A stretch of 44,587 nucleotides of DNA from an uncultured Clostridia bacterium (GTDB lineage: Bacteria > Bacillota > Clostridia > Christensenellales > Borkfalkiaceae), in assembly GCA_947053655.1 (NCBI GenBank), contig CAMRTO010000011.1, positions 1 to 44,587 of the forward strand, in the 5' to 3' direction. Position numbers and translations under genes: made by a program. The notes under the pieces were generated by a model, which saw only the letters and a list, made by a program, of their open reading frames with translations, was not told the DNA's origin and did not search any database. This document shows, one piece after another, positions 1 to 10,900 of this stretch (its first letter is position 1; each line of letters begins with the position of its first letter).

Positions 1-15
1 CAATAGCCTCATTAG

Positions 16-40
16 AACCCCGCCACTATGGCGGGGTTTT
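16..40 (+). terminator. Rho-independent terminator of a gene left of the window
   Basis: A 9-bp GC-rich stem (arms 16-24 and 30-38, loop ACTAT) is followed by TTTT on the plus strand. It points rightward, so it should end a plus-strand transcript that begins outside the window. Confidence 0.75.
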
Positions 41-51
41 CGTTTACACAA

Positions 52-85
52 AAAAGACGTCTGCGGTTGACCGCAGACGTCTTTT
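52..85 (-). terminator. Terminator after rny
   Basis: A 16-bp perfect inverted repeat (arms 52-67 and 70-85) lies 13 nt beyond the rny stop codon. Read on the minus strand the stem ends in a run of Ts. The plus-strand side also ends in TTTT, so it may work both ways. Confidence 0.85.
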
Positions 86-97
86 CATTATATGCAA

Positions 98-1714
98 TTA
101 CTTGGCAAATTCGCTTGCCCTGAATTCCCTTATAACGTTTACTTTTATCTGTCCGGGATATTCAAGTTCCTTTTCTATCTTTTTGGCAATATCCTTAGCA
201 AGGAACATTGTCTGCGCATCGTCTATCTGGTCGGGTTTAACTATTACGCGCACCTCTCTGCCCGCCTGAATGGCATAACATTTATCCACGCCGTTAAACT
301 CGCCGGCAATCGACTCAAGCTTTTCAAGTCTTTTAACATAGTTGGTTCCGGTTTCCCTTCTCGCACCGGGGCGCGCTCCCGAAATCGCATCAGCAGCCGC
401 CACAAGAACAGCTTCCATGGTCGTAGGCTCGCAATCGCCGTGATGCGCGGCTATAGCGTTTATTACTTTGCCGCTCTCCCTGTATTTCTTGGCAAGATCG
501 GCACCTATTTGAATATGCGTACCCTCAACCTCATGATCGACAGCTTTGCCGATATCATGTAACAGACCGGCACGCTTTGCCAAAGTCACGTCAAGCCCCA
601 ATTCAGCCGCCATAAGACCTGCAACCTGCGCAACCTCGATAGAGTGCTTATAAACGTTCTGACCGTAGCTGGTCCTGTATTTGAGCCTGCCGAGAAGCTT
701 GATAATTTCGGGATGCAGTCCGAATATACCAACCTCGAACATTGCGCTTTCGCCTGCCGCCTTAATTTCGGCATCCATTTCTTTTTTGACTTTTTCTACG
801 GTTTCCTCAATCCTTGCGGGGTGAATTCTGCCGTCCGTAATAAGCTTTTCAAGCGTAAGGCGGGCAATTTCACGTCTTACGGGGTCAAAGCCTGAAAGTA
901 TGACTACTTCGGGCGTATCGTCGATAATCAACTCTATACCCGTCGCATTTTCGATAGCGCGTATATTTCTACCCTCTCTACCGATAAGGCGGGCCTTCAT
1001 ATCGTCGCTTGGAAGTTGAACGACCGAAACTGTTATTTCGGAGGCGTGGTCAGCCGCACAGCGCTGTATTGCAAGCGAAATTATCTTTTTAGCTTCCTGA
1101 CCGGCTTCTTCTTTTGCCGTCTGCTCTATATTTCTTACTTGCAGCGCCACGTCGTGACGCGTTTCGTCGAGTATTTCGTTTGAAAGTATCTGCTTTGCTT
1201 CATCCTTAGTAAGCTGAGCTACTTTTTCAAGTTCTTTAACCATAAGCTCGTGCTGATGGTTTATCTTGTCCTGTGTTTTTTTGATATCCTGTTCTTTGTT
1301 TAAAAGTTCGCGCTTTTGTTGGTCCAAAGATTCGTTCTTTTTATCCAAAGCGTCTTCTTTTCTTTCTAATATTTCTTCTTTTTGCAAAAGTCTTTGTTCT
1401 TGCTTTTGCAATTCCGTTTTCTTTTCTCTGCTTTCTTTTTCAAACTCGTTTCTTAATTGTAACTCCTGTTCCTTAGCTTCCAATATAGCTTCTTTTTTCA
1501 ACGCTTCGCTTGAATGTAAAGCATCGTCAATCATTTTTTTAGTCCTGGATTGGACATCGCCTAATCTTTTTTCCGTCAGTACTTTATTTATAAACATACC
1601 GATGAAAAGACCGCCGACAAGAGCAACGACTACTCCTGCGACAATAAGCCCTATTGCCAAACCTAAATTCATTTGGCTTGCAAGAAACAGGGAGTTTAAG
1701 TGATAAATAGTCAT
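98..1714 (-). CDS. rny: Ribonuclease Y
   Basis: Membrane-anchored endoribonuclease that initiates mRNA decay in Firmicutes. The 538-residue protein shows the family order: one membrane segment (about 16-42), a long K/E/Q-rich coiled coil (about 50-190), a KH RNA-binding domain with [12 protein letters not shown] (about 241) and an HD phosphohydrolase domain with LLHDIGK (about 380). Length is close to the usual 515-520 with a short N-terminal extension. The ATG at 1714 is preceded by GGGAG at 7 nt spacing, which supports this start; an internal Met at residue 15 has no such site. The gene lies downstream of recA and nadE, as in Bacillus where rny follows recA, but has its own promoter and terminator. 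Confidence 0.97.
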   Translation of the reverse strand: MTIYHLNSLFLASQMNLGLAIGLIVAGVVVALVGGLFIGMFINKVLTEKRLGDVQSRTKKMIDDALHSSEALKKEAILEAKEQELQLRNEFEKESREKKTELQKQEQRLLQKEEILERKEDALDKKNESLDQQKRELLNKEQDIKKTQDKINHQHELMVKELEKVAQLTKDEAKQILSNEILDETRHDVALQVRNIEQTAKEEAGQEAKKIISLAIQRCAADHASEITVSVVQLPSDDMKARLIGREGRNIRAIENATGIELIIDDTPEVVILSGFDPVRREIARLTLEKLITDGRIHPARIEETVEKVKKEMDAEIKAAGESAMFEVGIFGLHPEIIKLLGRLKYRTSYGQNVYKHSIEVAQVAGLMAAELGLDVTLAKRAGLLHDIGKAVDHEVEGTHIQIGADLAKKYRESGKVINAIAAHHGDCEPTTMEAVLVAAADAISGARPGARRETGTNYVKRLEKLESIAGEFNGVDKCYAIQAGREVRVIVKPDQIDDAQTMFLAKDIAKKIEKELEYPGQIKVNVIREFRASEFAK

Positions 1715-1782
1715 TTAAGGTCTCCCATTAATTAATTTTAAATATATACAAACCCCTTTCGGGTTAGTTTATATCCTTATAT

Positions 1783-1811
1783 ATTTTACACCTAATAAAC
1801 CGAATTGTCAA
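1783..1811 (-). promoter_or_regulatory. Sigma-A-type promoter of rny
   Basis: On the minus strand TTGACA (1806-1811) and TAAAAT (1783-1788) are separated by exactly 17 bp. The predicted leader of about 60 nt contains a small hairpin (arms 1751-1755 and 1761-1765) upstream of the ribosome-binding site. Confidence 0.8.
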
Positions 1812-1840
1812 TTTAATATATTAAATACTTTATATAATAT

Positions 1841-1866
1841 AAAAAAAGCGTCCGTACGGACGCTTT
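1841..1866 (-). terminator. Terminator after nadE
   Basis: A perfect 22-bp palindrome (1845-1866) is followed on the minus strand by a run of seven Ts. It lies 8 nt past the nadE stop codon and separates the recA-nadE operon from the rny promoter. Confidence 0.85.
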
Positions 1867-1874
1867 AAAACAAT

Positions 1875-3809
1875 TCAATTCTCAAGCCACAGCGCGGCAA
1901 CCGCATCTGAGGGCAATCTCAGATCCGCACGCGGAGACAGCGAGACCGACCCTACTTTTACACCGTCGGGAGCGCACGAACGCTTGAATTGGTGCTTGAA
2001 AAACCTTTTATAAAAGCTTTTAAGCCATTTATCGATAGTTTCTTCGTCATAAATGCCTTTAAAAGACTTTACCGCCAAAAATTTTATTTTGGACGGCGAA
2101 AAACCGCATCTTAACGAATAATAGATAAAGAAATCATGCAACACGTACGGCCCCACAATGTCTTCGGTTTTCTGGGCTATATTGCCGTTTTTATCCGGCG
2201 GAAGCAATTCGGGACTGATTTCCGTATTCAAAATATCGGTGAGAATTTTGTTTGTCTCTCCGCCGAGTTTTTCCGCCTCGTAAGCAATCAAATGCTTGAC
2301 AAGCGTCTTGGGAACGGAAGCGTTCACTCCGTACATGGACATATGATCGCCGCTGTACGTAGCCCAGCCCAAAGCAAGCTCGCTTAAATCGCCTGTTCCC
2401 AACACGATTCCGTTTTCGTCGTTGGCAATATCCATTAAAACCATAGTGCGCATTCTTGCCTGCGCATTCTCATAGGTTACGTTTTTATTATCGGCATCGT
2501 GTCCTATATCTTTAAAATGCTTTAAAACCGTGTCACCGACGGGAATAACGCGTGACGTGGCGCCAAGCGCCGCAATAAGCTTTAACGCATTGCTTTTCGT
2601 CTTTTCGGTAGTACCGAAAGCAGGCATGGAAACAGCTATTATATTCTTTTTATCCCAACCGAGAGAAGCAAACGTACGGCACGCCACAAGCAACGCAAGC
2701 GCAGAATCAAGACCGCCCGAAACACCGAGAACGACGGACTTGCACCCTATATGCTTCAACCTTTTTTCCAGTCCTTTTTGCTGAATGGTTAAAATCAATT
2801 CCGTACGCTCTTTCAACTTTATGCCGTCTTCGGGTACAAAGGGCGTTTTAGAATATTTGCGCGTAATATCGAAAGGCTTATCTTCCGCTTCGAATTTTGC
2901 AATTTTATAATCGTTTTTGCATATATCACAATGCGAATCGTTATTATGAAAATACCCGCTTGCAATCCTTTTGCGCTCGAGAGAAAGAAATTCGGTATCA
3001 ATTTCGCCGTATAAAAGCCCGTTTTCAAACAATTTGCTTTCGGATAAAATACTGCCGTTTTCACAAATGAGGTTGTGACCGGAAAAAACCATATCCGTCG
3101 TGCTTTCACCGTCGCCTGCGTCGCAGTAAATATATCCGCAAACAAGCTTTGCCGACTGGGTTTTTATTAAATTTCTTCTGTAATCGGCTTTACCAACGGT
3201 TTCGTCGCTGCAAGAAAGATTTACAATAATATCGGCTCCCGCCCCAACGTGGTTCACCGACGGTGAAAAAGGCGCCCACAAGTCCTCGCATATTTCACAT
3301 GCGACAGAAAAATTACGGCAATTATCGGCTTTGAATATTTGTCGCGTGCCGAACCCGATTGTATAATTTTCTCCGTTGCTTTTATAATCGATATACTCAA
3401 GTTTGTCAGGCGCGGAGCAAAAATATCTTTTTTCGTAAAATTCGCCGTAATCGGGAAGATATGTTTTTGGAACTATACCCAAAATCAAACCGTTATTAAT
3501 GACAAAAGCGCAATTGTACAGTTTTCCGCCGTTACTGAAAGGCGCGCCGACAAATACAAGAGTCTTTAAACCCTTTGTAGATTTTGTAATCTCATCGATA
3601 GCCGTTTCGCACGCATTTAAAAGAACGGACTGGTTAAACAGATCGCCGCAAGTATATCCGCATAAGCAAAGCTCGGGGAATACCGTAAGCCGGCTGCCGT
3701 TTGCCGCGCTTTCCTTAATTGCCTTTATTATCAGGCTTACGTTGTATTTTACGTCGGCAACCCTTATTTCGGGCGTCGCGGCGCAAACTTTAATAAAACC
3801 GTGTTGCAT
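1875..3809 (-). CDS. nadE: Glutamine-dependent NAD(+) synthetase
   Basis: Makes NAD from nicotinic acid adenine dinucleotide, ATP and glutamine. The 644-residue protein fuses an N-terminal nitrilase-type glutaminase domain (about 1-280; acid at FPELCLCGY, Lys at VPKTYLPDYGEFYE, Cys in CEICEDLW near 173) to a C-terminal ATP-pyrophosphatase synthetase domain with SGGLDS near 362. This is the two-domain, glutamine-using form, longer than ammonia-only NadE. The recA stop TAA directly abuts the nadE ATG, and AAGGA sits inside the end of recA, so translation is probably coupled. Pairing with cinA upstream suggests a link to NMN recycling (inference). Confidence 0.95.
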   Translation of the reverse strand: MQHGFIKVCAATPEIRVADVKYNVSLIIKAIKESAANGSRLTVFPELCLCGYTCGDLFNQSVLLNACETAIDEITKSTKGLKTLVFVGAPFSNGGKLYNCAFVINNGLILGIVPKTYLPDYGEFYEKRYFCSAPDKLEYIDYKSNGENYTIGFGTRQIFKADNCRNFSVACEICEDLWAPFSPSVNHVGAGADIIVNLSCSDETVGKADYRRNLIKTQSAKLVCGYIYCDAGDGESTTDMVFSGHNLICENGSILSESKLFENGLLYGEIDTEFLSLERKRIASGYFHNNDSHCDICKNDYKIAKFEAEDKPFDITRKYSKTPFVPEDGIKLKERTELILTIQQKGLEKRLKHIGCKSVVLGVSGGLDSALALLVACRTFASLGWDKKNIIAVSMPAFGTTEKTKSNALKLIAALGATSRVIPVGDTVLKHFKDIGHDADNKNVTYENAQARMRTMVLMDIANDENGIVLGTGDLSELALGWATYSGDHMSMYGVNASVPKTLVKHLIAYEAEKLGGETNKILTDILNTEISPELLPPDKNGNIAQKTEDIVGPYVLHDFFIYYSLRCGFSPSKIKFLAVKSFKGIYDEETIDKWLKSFYKRFFKHQFKRSCAPDGVKVGSVSLSPRADLRLPSDAVAALWLEN

Positions 3810-4817
3810 TTAGTCCTTCTTGCTTTGAGCGGCTTTGTGCGCTTCCCTTATTTTCGCGTCTATTTCCGCTTTTACTTCCGGATTATTCTTCAGATAATCC
3901 CTCATTTTTTCACGTCCCTGAGCTACTTTTTCGTCATTGTAGTACATAAAAGCTCCGCTCTTGGTGAGAATACCGTATTCAACGCCCAAATCGATAAGGC
4001 AGCCTTCCTGCGAAATGCCCTCGCCGTAAATAATATCGAATTCCGCAACCCTGAACGGGGGCGCGACCTTATTTTTAACTACTTTGCATTTTGTTCTGTT
4101 GCCGATTATGTCGCCGTCGTTTTTAAGCGCATCCGCCTTACGTATATCCAGTCTTACGGTGGCAAAATATTTTAAAGCCTTGCCGCCGGGAGTAGTTTCA
4201 GGATTTCCGAACATTACGCCGACTTTCTCGCGCAACTGGTTAATAAATATAACGCATGTTTTCGATCTGTTGGTTATTGCCGTAAGCTTTCTTAAAGCCT
4301 GCGACATCAGCCTTGCAAGCAAGCCGACGTGCGTATCGCCCATATCCCCTTCTATCTCCGCTTTAGGGGTAAGCGCCGCAACGGAGTCGACAACAATAAC
4401 GTCAACCGCGCTTGACCTTACAAGAGACTCGCATATATCAAGAGCCTGTTCGCCGGTATCCGGCTGCGAAAGATACAATTCGTCGGTATCCACTCCCAGC
4501 GCATGCGCATATTGTGCGTCCAAAGCATGCTCTGCATCAATGAACGCCGCAACGCCGCTCGCCTTCTGCGTTTCGGCTATTATGTGTAACGCAACGGTGG
4601 TTTTACCGGAAGATTCGGGACCGTAAATTTCAAGTATCCTTCCTCTGGGAACGCCGCCCACACCGAGCGCCAAATCCAGCGACAGACAACCGGTAGGTAT
4701 AATTTCAAGGTCGGTATTAACCTTGTAATCCCCCAGCTTCATTATTGCGCCTTTGCCGTACTGTTTTTCAATCATTGCGACAGTTGAGTTAAGTGCCTTT
4801 AATTTTTCTTCGTTCAT
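3810..4817 (-). CDS. recA: Recombinase A
   Basis: ATP-dependent strand-exchange protein and SOS co-protease. At 335 residues it is the usual length. It has Walker [10 protein letters not shown] (about 66-74), the RecA core with [13 protein letters not shown], and the loop segment with [24 protein letters not shown] 4817 is preceded by AGGAG at 6 nt. It sits 14 nt after cinA and abuts nadE, so it is inside a long operon; there is no room for its own promoter or SOS operator directly upstream. The C-terminus is rich in K/E/D and short, as in Firmicutes. Confidence 0.98.
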   Translation of the reverse strand: MNEEKLKALNSTVAMIEKQYGKGAIMKLGDYKVNTDLEIIPTGCLSLDLALGVGGVPRGRILEIYGPESSGKTTVALHIIAETQKASGVAAFIDAEHALDAQYAHALGVDTDELYLSQPDTGEQALDICESLVRSSAVDVIVVDSVAALTPKAEIEGDMGDTHVGLLARLMSQALRKLTAITNRSKTCVIFINQLREKVGVMFGNPETTPGGKALKYFATVRLDIRKADALKNDGDIIGNRTKCKVVKNKVAPPFRVAEFDIIYGEGISQEGCLIDLGVEYGILTKSGAFMYYNDEKVAQGREKMRDYLKNNPEVKAEIDAKIREAHKAAQSKKD

Positions 4818-4831
4818 ATTTATCTCCTGAA

Positions 4832-5926
4832 TTATTTTAAAGTTTTATATACAAGAAACAGCGCAAGATTTGTCGCCGTATTGGAAATGTCGTTCCTTCC
4901 GCCTTTCAAATTGAATTTATAAACAGAAATATCTTCTCTTGTTCCCACGGAAATATATGCAAGCCCCACGGGCTTTTTTGTATTGTCGGATTTAGGTCCG
5001 GCTATTCCGGTTGTCGCCACCGCAACGTCGCAGTTACCGTCGTTTAACAGTCCTTGCGCCATTTCGTAAGCCGTTTGCTCCGATACGGCGCCGTACTGTT
5101 TCAAGGTCAAATCTCTTACGCCGAGCCTACGCATTTTTGCCTCGTTTGAATATGTGTTCAAACCTTCGTTATAAACTTCGCTGACACCCGAAACCCCTAC
5201 CAAAGCCTTACCGATACCACCGCCGGTAAAAGACTCGGCTACGCTTATTTTCATTCTCCTTAATTTTAAAAGCTGAACCAAACGCTCTGCGAGGGTAATA
5301 TCCTCCAACGCATAAATATAATCGTTAAGTCCGCTTATCAATATCCTGTGCGCTTCGTCGACGAGCATTTTGGAAGTCTTGACCGAATATAAAATTTCCA
5401 TACGGCAATCGCCGTATTTTTTACTTATATTGAAGCGCAAATCGGGACATACCGAAGACATTTCTTCAAGCGTTTTATTCACCGACTTTGAAGGCGCGCC
5501 CACCGCTCTCACATACATTCTGCCGAATTTCAGCTTGTACTTTGTGTCAAGAACATTTTTAACGTCTTCGACGCGCAACCTGTTTACGCCGTTATAGTAG
5601 AACATGAAAGCATGCTTGTCTGCCGTTTTCAATATTCCTATTTCATTAAACTGCGACAAATAAAGCTTGGATATATATTCTTTCAGCGCGGCTTCCATTT
5701 CCTTAGGACAATAAATTACGATATTTTCATAATTGCTTTTACCGTCCTTAATTGCCCTTGAAATTTCTTCCGAACTGTCGTATGCGATATAGGAAATTTT
5801 ATCGAAATAGTATCCGAAACCCGCAAAAGAATCTATTAAATTGCTATAATCCTCGAAATTATTGACTTTTGCATTTTTTAAAATCAAAAGACATATTTTG
5901 CAGGATTTGCCGTCGACCATATTCAT
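4832..5926 (-). CDS. cinA: CinA-family protein with intact PncC (NMN deamidase) domain and degenerate N-terminal domain
   Basis: The C-terminal third (about 205-364) is a PncC-type nicotinamide-nucleotide amidohydrolase: [12 protein letters not shown] (about 229), [16 protein letters not shown] and TTGIAGP motifs are present. In the family this domain converts NMN to nicotinic acid mononucleotide. The first 200 residues occupy the place of the MoCF-like COG1058 domain but lack its GGLGPTxDD loop; the matching segment reads [18 protein letters not shown] middle stretch ([21 protein letters not shown]) still resembles the CinA linker domain. Total length 364 compares with about 410 usually. It overlaps pgsA by 4 bp (ATGA) and precedes recA, the classical position. 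Confidence 0.85.
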   Translation of the reverse strand: MNMVDGKSCKICLLILKNAKVNNFEDYSNLIDSFAGFGYYFDKISYIAYDSSEEISRAIKDGKSNYENIVIYCPKEMEAALKEYISKLYLSQFNEIGILKTADKHAFMFYYNGVNRLRVEDVKNVLDTKYKLKFGRMYVRAVGAPSKSVNKTLEEMSSVCPDLRFNISKKYGDCRMEILYSVKTSKMLVDEAHRILISGLNDYIYALEDITLAERLVQLLKLRRMKISVAESFTGGGIGKALVGVSGVSEVYNEGLNTYSNEAKMRRLGVRDLTLKQYGAVSEQTAYEMAQGLLNDGNCDVAVATTGIAGPKSDNTKKPVGLAYISVGTREDISVYKFNLKGGRNDISNTATNLALFLVYKTLK

Positions 5927-6573
5927 TGTTTCAAAACCGACTTGTTTTTTACTATATAATTAATGCCGGAAATTACAGTCAGCAATACCGCAACCGCAAA
6001 CAATACAAGCCCCGTATAGTTAATTATTTTGCCCGCCAGATGAGAAGTAAGCTCCTGCACGCCCTCGCCTATCAGCAAAACGACTATACATATATCCTGC
6101 GTAACGGTTTTATATTTGCCTATATTGTCGGCGGCTATAACGATACCTGCGCCCGCCGCAACCATTCTGAAGCCGCTTACGATAATTTCACGCGCCAGAA
6201 TAACGGCAACCCCGCAACCGGCTGCAATTATCGCCCAGTTACCCAAATTCGCGTTGAAAATTTGAGGAACCGTAACAAACACTACAAATGCAGACAACAC
6301 AAGAACCTTATCAGCTATGGGGTCGAGAAACTTTCCCAAATTGGTGACAAGATTATATTTACGTGCAATTTTTCCGTCAAACAAATCCGTCAAACCAGCA
6401 ATAGCGAAAACGAAAAGCGCAACAAAATAATGCGCAGTAAAATCGAGATAGAAAAAAAGAATGAAAACGGGAATCATAACCACGCGGCTTATTGTAAGTT
6501 TATTAGGCAAATTCATTACACCCTTGCCTGCCGCTATCTTATACATTCTGCTGTTTTTATCTTCTTCGTTCAT
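5923..6573 (-). CDS. pgsA: CDP-diacylglycerol--glycerol-3-phosphate 3-phosphatidyltransferase
   Basis: Integral membrane enzyme that makes phosphatidylglycerophosphate, precursor of phosphatidylglycerol. The CDP-alcohol phosphotransferase signature DG-x2-AR-x8-G-x3-D-x3-D is complete (DGKIAR then GKFLDPIAD, about 65-88). Several membrane segments follow. The start at 6573 overlaps the rimO stop as ATGA and has GGAGG at 10 nt. A second candidate start at residue 20 (MNLPNKLTISR, with AAGGG upstream) would give the more typical 197-residue form, because family members usually begin with NLPNxLTxxR. I keep the longer form with some doubt about the start. Confidence 0.95.
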   Translation of the reverse strand: MNEEDKNSRMYKIAAGKGVMNLPNKLTISRVVMIPVFILFFYLDFTAHYFVALFVFAIAGLTDLFDGKIARKYNLVTNLGKFLDPIADKVLVLSAFVVFVTVPQIFNANLGNWAIIAAGCGVAVILAREIIVSGFRMVAAGAGIVIAADNIGKYKTVTQDICIVVLLIGEGVQELTSHLAGKIINYTGLVLFAVAVLLTVISGINYIVKNKSVLKQ

Positions 6574-7904
6574 GCAATATAGTCCTCCGTGTGTCCGAAC
6601 AAATCGTAACTGTCGTTTTTCGTAATTAACACCTCGTAATATTTGCCCTGCTCTGCATTGGCGGAATTGAAGTAAATTTTACCGTCTATTTCAGGAGCGC
6701 TGAAATAAGCTCTCCCGAAAAAGCAATTGCGCTCATAATCGATTCCGTCGCACAGAACACGCAATTTTTTACCGACATACGCTTTAAGCTTTTTTTCCGA
6801 AATTTCACGTTGTACGGCATACAAGCCTTTAACCCTGCGCCGCTTTATAGAATAAGGCACTTGTTCTTTCAAATTGTAGGCCGCCGTATCAGGCTCTCTC
6901 GAATAAGCAAAAAAGCCGCAGTTATCCAATTGCGCTTCATGCAAAAAACCGCACAAAGAATTAAATTCTTCTTCGGTTTCCGAAGGAAAACCCGTTATAA
7001 ACGTAGAACGAATGGCAATTTCCGGAATTTCCTTTCTCAGTTTGGAGAAAAGACTTAAATATTTCTCTCTGCCGCCGGGGCGGTTCATTAATTTCAATAT
7101 TCTGTCTTCACTGTGCTGCAAAGGAATATCAAGATATTTGACAATCTTTTTATTGCTCTTAATTTCTTGAATAAGCCCGTCGTCTATCATATCGGGATAA
7201 CAGTAAAGTAATCTTACACTATTAATGTTGACAAGAGCTGTCAACTTTTGTAAAATTTCTGTTAATTTTTTTTGCCCGTATAAATCAATCCCGTACCTTG
7301 TGGTATCCTGCGCAACTAAAATAAGCTCTGAAATTTCCCCCAAAGCTTCAGCTTCTTCGACAAGCTGCTCGATAGAATAACTTACGTATTTGCCGCGGAT
7401 TTTCGGAATCAAACAATAAGTGCAGCGGTTGGAACAACCGTCCGCAATTTTAAGATAAGCATAATGGACAGGCGTCGTCACGACTCTGCCGACCGAAAGT
7501 CGGTTTTCGCCCTTCCCGACGTAATTTATCCTCTGTCCGAGATAAGACTTATCCAACGCTTCGAAAAACTTATCGTAATCCTCGGTTCCGAGAAAAACGT
7601 CCGCCTCAATAAGCTCCGGAAAAGTTTCGCCGACAAACTTCTGCGGCAAACATCCCGTTACCGCTATTTTCTCCAATACTCCGCTTTTATATTTTGCGCA
7701 GTCCAATACGGTTTCAACCGCTTCCTTGCGCGATTCGTTCAAAAAAGAACAAGTATTGACTATCAAAATATTGGCGATGTTTATATCGTCGGTCAATATT
7801 CCGCCGCGGGACTTGATTAAATACAAAAGCTTTTCGGTGTCAACTCTGTTTTTGTCGCACCCCAAAGATATAACGCCGAATTTCTTTTGCGAATAATCAA
7901 TCAT
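6570..7904 (-). CDS. rimO: Ribosomal protein S12 methylthiotransferase
   Basis: Radical-SAM enzyme that methylthiolates an aspartate of ribosomal protein S12. The UPF0004 domain has the RimO-type opening SLGCDKNRVDTE with further cluster-binding cysteines in NTCSFLNES and VTGCLPQ. The radical-SAM cluster CxxxCxxC is in GCSNRCTYCLIPKIRG (about 154-164). A TRAM-like domain closes the protein (about 377-444). The opening motif separates it from MiaB, which has QMN at the same place. It overlaps the ftsK end by 8 bp and pgsA by 4 bp, so it is translationally coupled on both sides. Confidence 0.95.
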   Translation of the reverse strand: MIDYSQKKFGVISLGCDKNRVDTEKLLYLIKSRGGILTDDINIANILIVNTCSFLNESRKEAVETVLDCAKYKSGVLEKIAVTGCLPQKFVGETFPELIEADVFLGTEDYDKFFEALDKSYLGQRINYVGKGENRLSVGRVVTTPVHYAYLKIADGCSNRCTYCLIPKIRGKYVSYSIEQLVEEAEALGEISELILVAQDTTRYGIDLYGQKKLTEILQKLTALVNINSVRLLYCYPDMIDDGLIQEIKSNKKIVKYLDIPLQHSEDRILKLMNRPGGREKYLSLFSKLRKEIPEIAIRSTFITGFPSETEEEFNSLCGFLHEAQLDNCGFFAYSREPDTAAYNLKEQVPYSIKRRRVKGLYAVQREISEKKLKAYVGKKLRVLCDGIDYERNCFFGRAYFSAPEIDGKIYFNSANAEQGKYYEVLITKNDSYDLFGHTEDYIA

Positions 7905-10900
7905 CTACATCACCGTACATATTGGAAAATTCTTCCTTACTGAGTAAAACTTTCCTCGGCTTAGACCCCTCCGACTTGGTAACATAGTCCATGTTTTCCA
8001 TCCAGTCGATAATTTTGCATGCCTTTATGTAACCGACGGGGAAACGGCGCTGTATCATCGAAACGGAAGCCTGATTGGAAGAAACGCAATAATATAAAGC
8101 TTTTATATAAGTTTCGTCGATTTTTATTTCGGACTGGTCGGAAGAACCGTCTTCTCCGCCGGAAGAAGCTGACGAAGCTTCCTCATCCACCTTATTTATG
8201 AAATCGGAAACGGTCTGGTCGAAATAAGTTTCATTGTGAGCTTTAACGAAATCCGTTACCTTCTGCACCTCGTGAGTATCGACAAAACAACCTTGAATTC
8301 GCGCAAGGTCGGGACTTTCCGCCGAACGGAAATACAAGTCGCCTTTACCCAAAAGCTTTTCCGCGCCGCCTATATCGAATATCGTACGCGCGTCGTCGAA
8401 CGAGTTCACTTTGAAGCCGATTCTTGTAGGCAGGTTGGATTTTATCAATCCCGTAATACAGTCGACGGAAGGTCTCTGCGTTGCAAGTATAAGATGTATA
8501 CCGCATGCGCGCGCCTTCTGGACAAGCTTTATAATTCTGCCCTCTATATCCTTCTTTGCCTGTAACATCAAATCGCCGAACTCGTCTAATATAATAACAA
8601 TTTTCGGAAGTTTTTCTTCGCCCTCGGGCAAATGACTGTTATACTCGTCAAGGTTTTTCGTTGCCCTTCCCTGTTCGGTCATTTCTTTGAAAAGACCGTA
8701 TCTGCGCTCCATCTCCTTAATTGCCCAGTTGAGTGCCTTGACGGCTTTGTCCACCTCGTAAATGATTTCGTTAATCATCAAATGAGGAAGCTTATCGTAT
8801 GAAATAAACTCTACCTGTTTGGGATCGACAAGAATAAACCTCAGTTCCTCGGGTCCGTATTTATACAAAAGACTTACGATAAGCGCACTGAGACATATAC
8901 TTTTACCGCTGCCCGTAGTACCGGCTACAAGCAAATGCGGCATTTTGGTAATATCGGGGCACATAACCTCGCCCTCGACGCTTTTACCTAATGCAAAAGT
9001 AATCGAATTGGTCTTACTGTTAATAAACTTCTGACTGGTAAGCATTGATTTGAGACCGACAACCGTCCTTACGTTGTTGGGCACCTCTATCGAAAGCGCA
9101 CCTTTGGAATAATTCAAATACGCCGTTACATTCTCTTTCATAAGAGCCATAGCCACGGCTTCCCTGTAATTAAGCGACTGCTTTATCTTGGTTTTGTCTT
9201 CGATAATTACGTCGTAGCGGGTAATAGCGGGACCGATTGTAACGTTGGAAACTTCGCTTGCGATTTTGAATCTTGCAAGCGTTTCGACTATAGTACGCTT
9301 ATTATCCTCTATTTCCCCCGTATTTACATTGTTATGCTCGGGATAATCGTCAAGCAAATCAAAAGTAGGATGTACGTATTTTTTCCATACGTGTTTAGGT
9401 TTTTCTTCCTGAACGACAGGCTCGGTCTTTGTTGCCTGAACAACGGGCTTGGCCACCGTTTCGGGCTTGCGCTCCTCCGGCAACCTGACCATAGGAGCAG
9501 CTTCCGCAGGTTGTTCGTTTTGCACAACCGTTTCATCGTCATCGTCGTCGTCATAATCGAACAGATCCGCATTACTGCGCAAAGCCCTTCCCGCGCCGAG
9601 ACGCGTAACGTCGGGTTCGATTGTATTTTTGTCCTGCACCATACCCGAAGGCCCGAACAAATTATACATATTTATCGGACTGTCACTGCTTTGAACCTCT
9701 TCTTCGTCCGGTTCGTCGCTTTCAGGCTGTCTGAAATAATCGAGTACGGAACGGCTTTCTTCTTCCGTATGGCGTTCCGCTGAAATGTTTATTTCGGGCT
9801 GAGGCGCGACTTCAGGCGTAATCTGTTCGGACGCCCTTGTATTTAAAGCTTCATATAAATTCTCGCTTTTTTCCTCCATCGGCTCGACAGGCGGCGTTTC
9901 CGCAGTCTCGCGCAAAGCTTCGGAATAATCCGTTGCGCTTGACGTATAATCTGTAGTAGGTTCCGCAGCATTTTCACGCACGGAATAAACCTCGCTCTCC
10001 GTAGGTTCATAATCCTCGATATGTTCTACAGGCTTTTCTCCGTAAACGTAATTTGACGGCATAACCGCTACATTCTGATTGAGAACGTCTTCCTGAAAAC
10101 TTTCGGAATATGTAGTAGCACGCTCGGCGGCGGGTTTTTTACCGCTTGAAAAATTACTTAAATAATCGTTCTCCGCTTGAACGGGACGGTTGAAATACGA
10201 GTTTTCGTTAAAAATCATATTTCTTTTGTAGCTTTCTGCGGCAAATTCTCCGTTTTGAAACAATATTTTGTGTCCGAGATTTTCAGTCGAAAACTTATCG
10301 GAAGCGTTCGCTTCTTCGTATATTTCGTTTCTGACCGGTTGCGGAGCCGAAACGCCCTCTACCGCCTTTTGCCGTACGGGGCTTTCCGCACCCTCGTAAT
10401 ATTCGTCCAAAGTTTTAACTTTATCCGTATTTACTTTACAGGAAAAAGCTTCCGTCTTGCATTTAATCGTTTTGCTTTCGTCGAAGACGTGACGGGGTTT
10501 ACCCGCAACGATAGTTACGGGATTTTTTCTGAAAACAAGATAAAGCAGATATCCGCACAAAAGCGTTAAAATAGAAAATATTACATATGCGCCGATAAAT
10601 GTTGTAAGTTTAGCTATAGGATAAACAAACATTGCGGAAATAACCCCGCCGCAAGTGTAACCGGCGTAGCCTTTGGCTGCGTTTACATAGCAGGCTTTGA
10701 TATAAGCACCGTAATTTGCAAGGGTTAAATTTCTGCTTGATACTGCATGGAAAAGAAGGAAAACCATAAAAACCGTCAATGCAATAACCAGCACGGTTTT
10801 AAGCTTAATCTTTAATTTTTTATTGAAAGTAAGCCACACCCCCAAATACGTGATAACAGACATAACGAGATATGACCCGTATCCGAACGTTCCGTACATA

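Noticed and set aside
1266..1703. 145-codon serine/cysteine/phenylalanine-rich ORF opposite rny
   Set aside because: The composition is the antisense of the Lys/Glu-rich coiled coil of rny; no ribosome-binding site.
5869..6582. 237-codon plus-strand ORF opposite pgsA
   Set aside because: It is the shadow of pgsA and the end of rimO; the protein is rich in Y, N, R and H with no domain, and pgsA on the other strand has its full catalytic motif.
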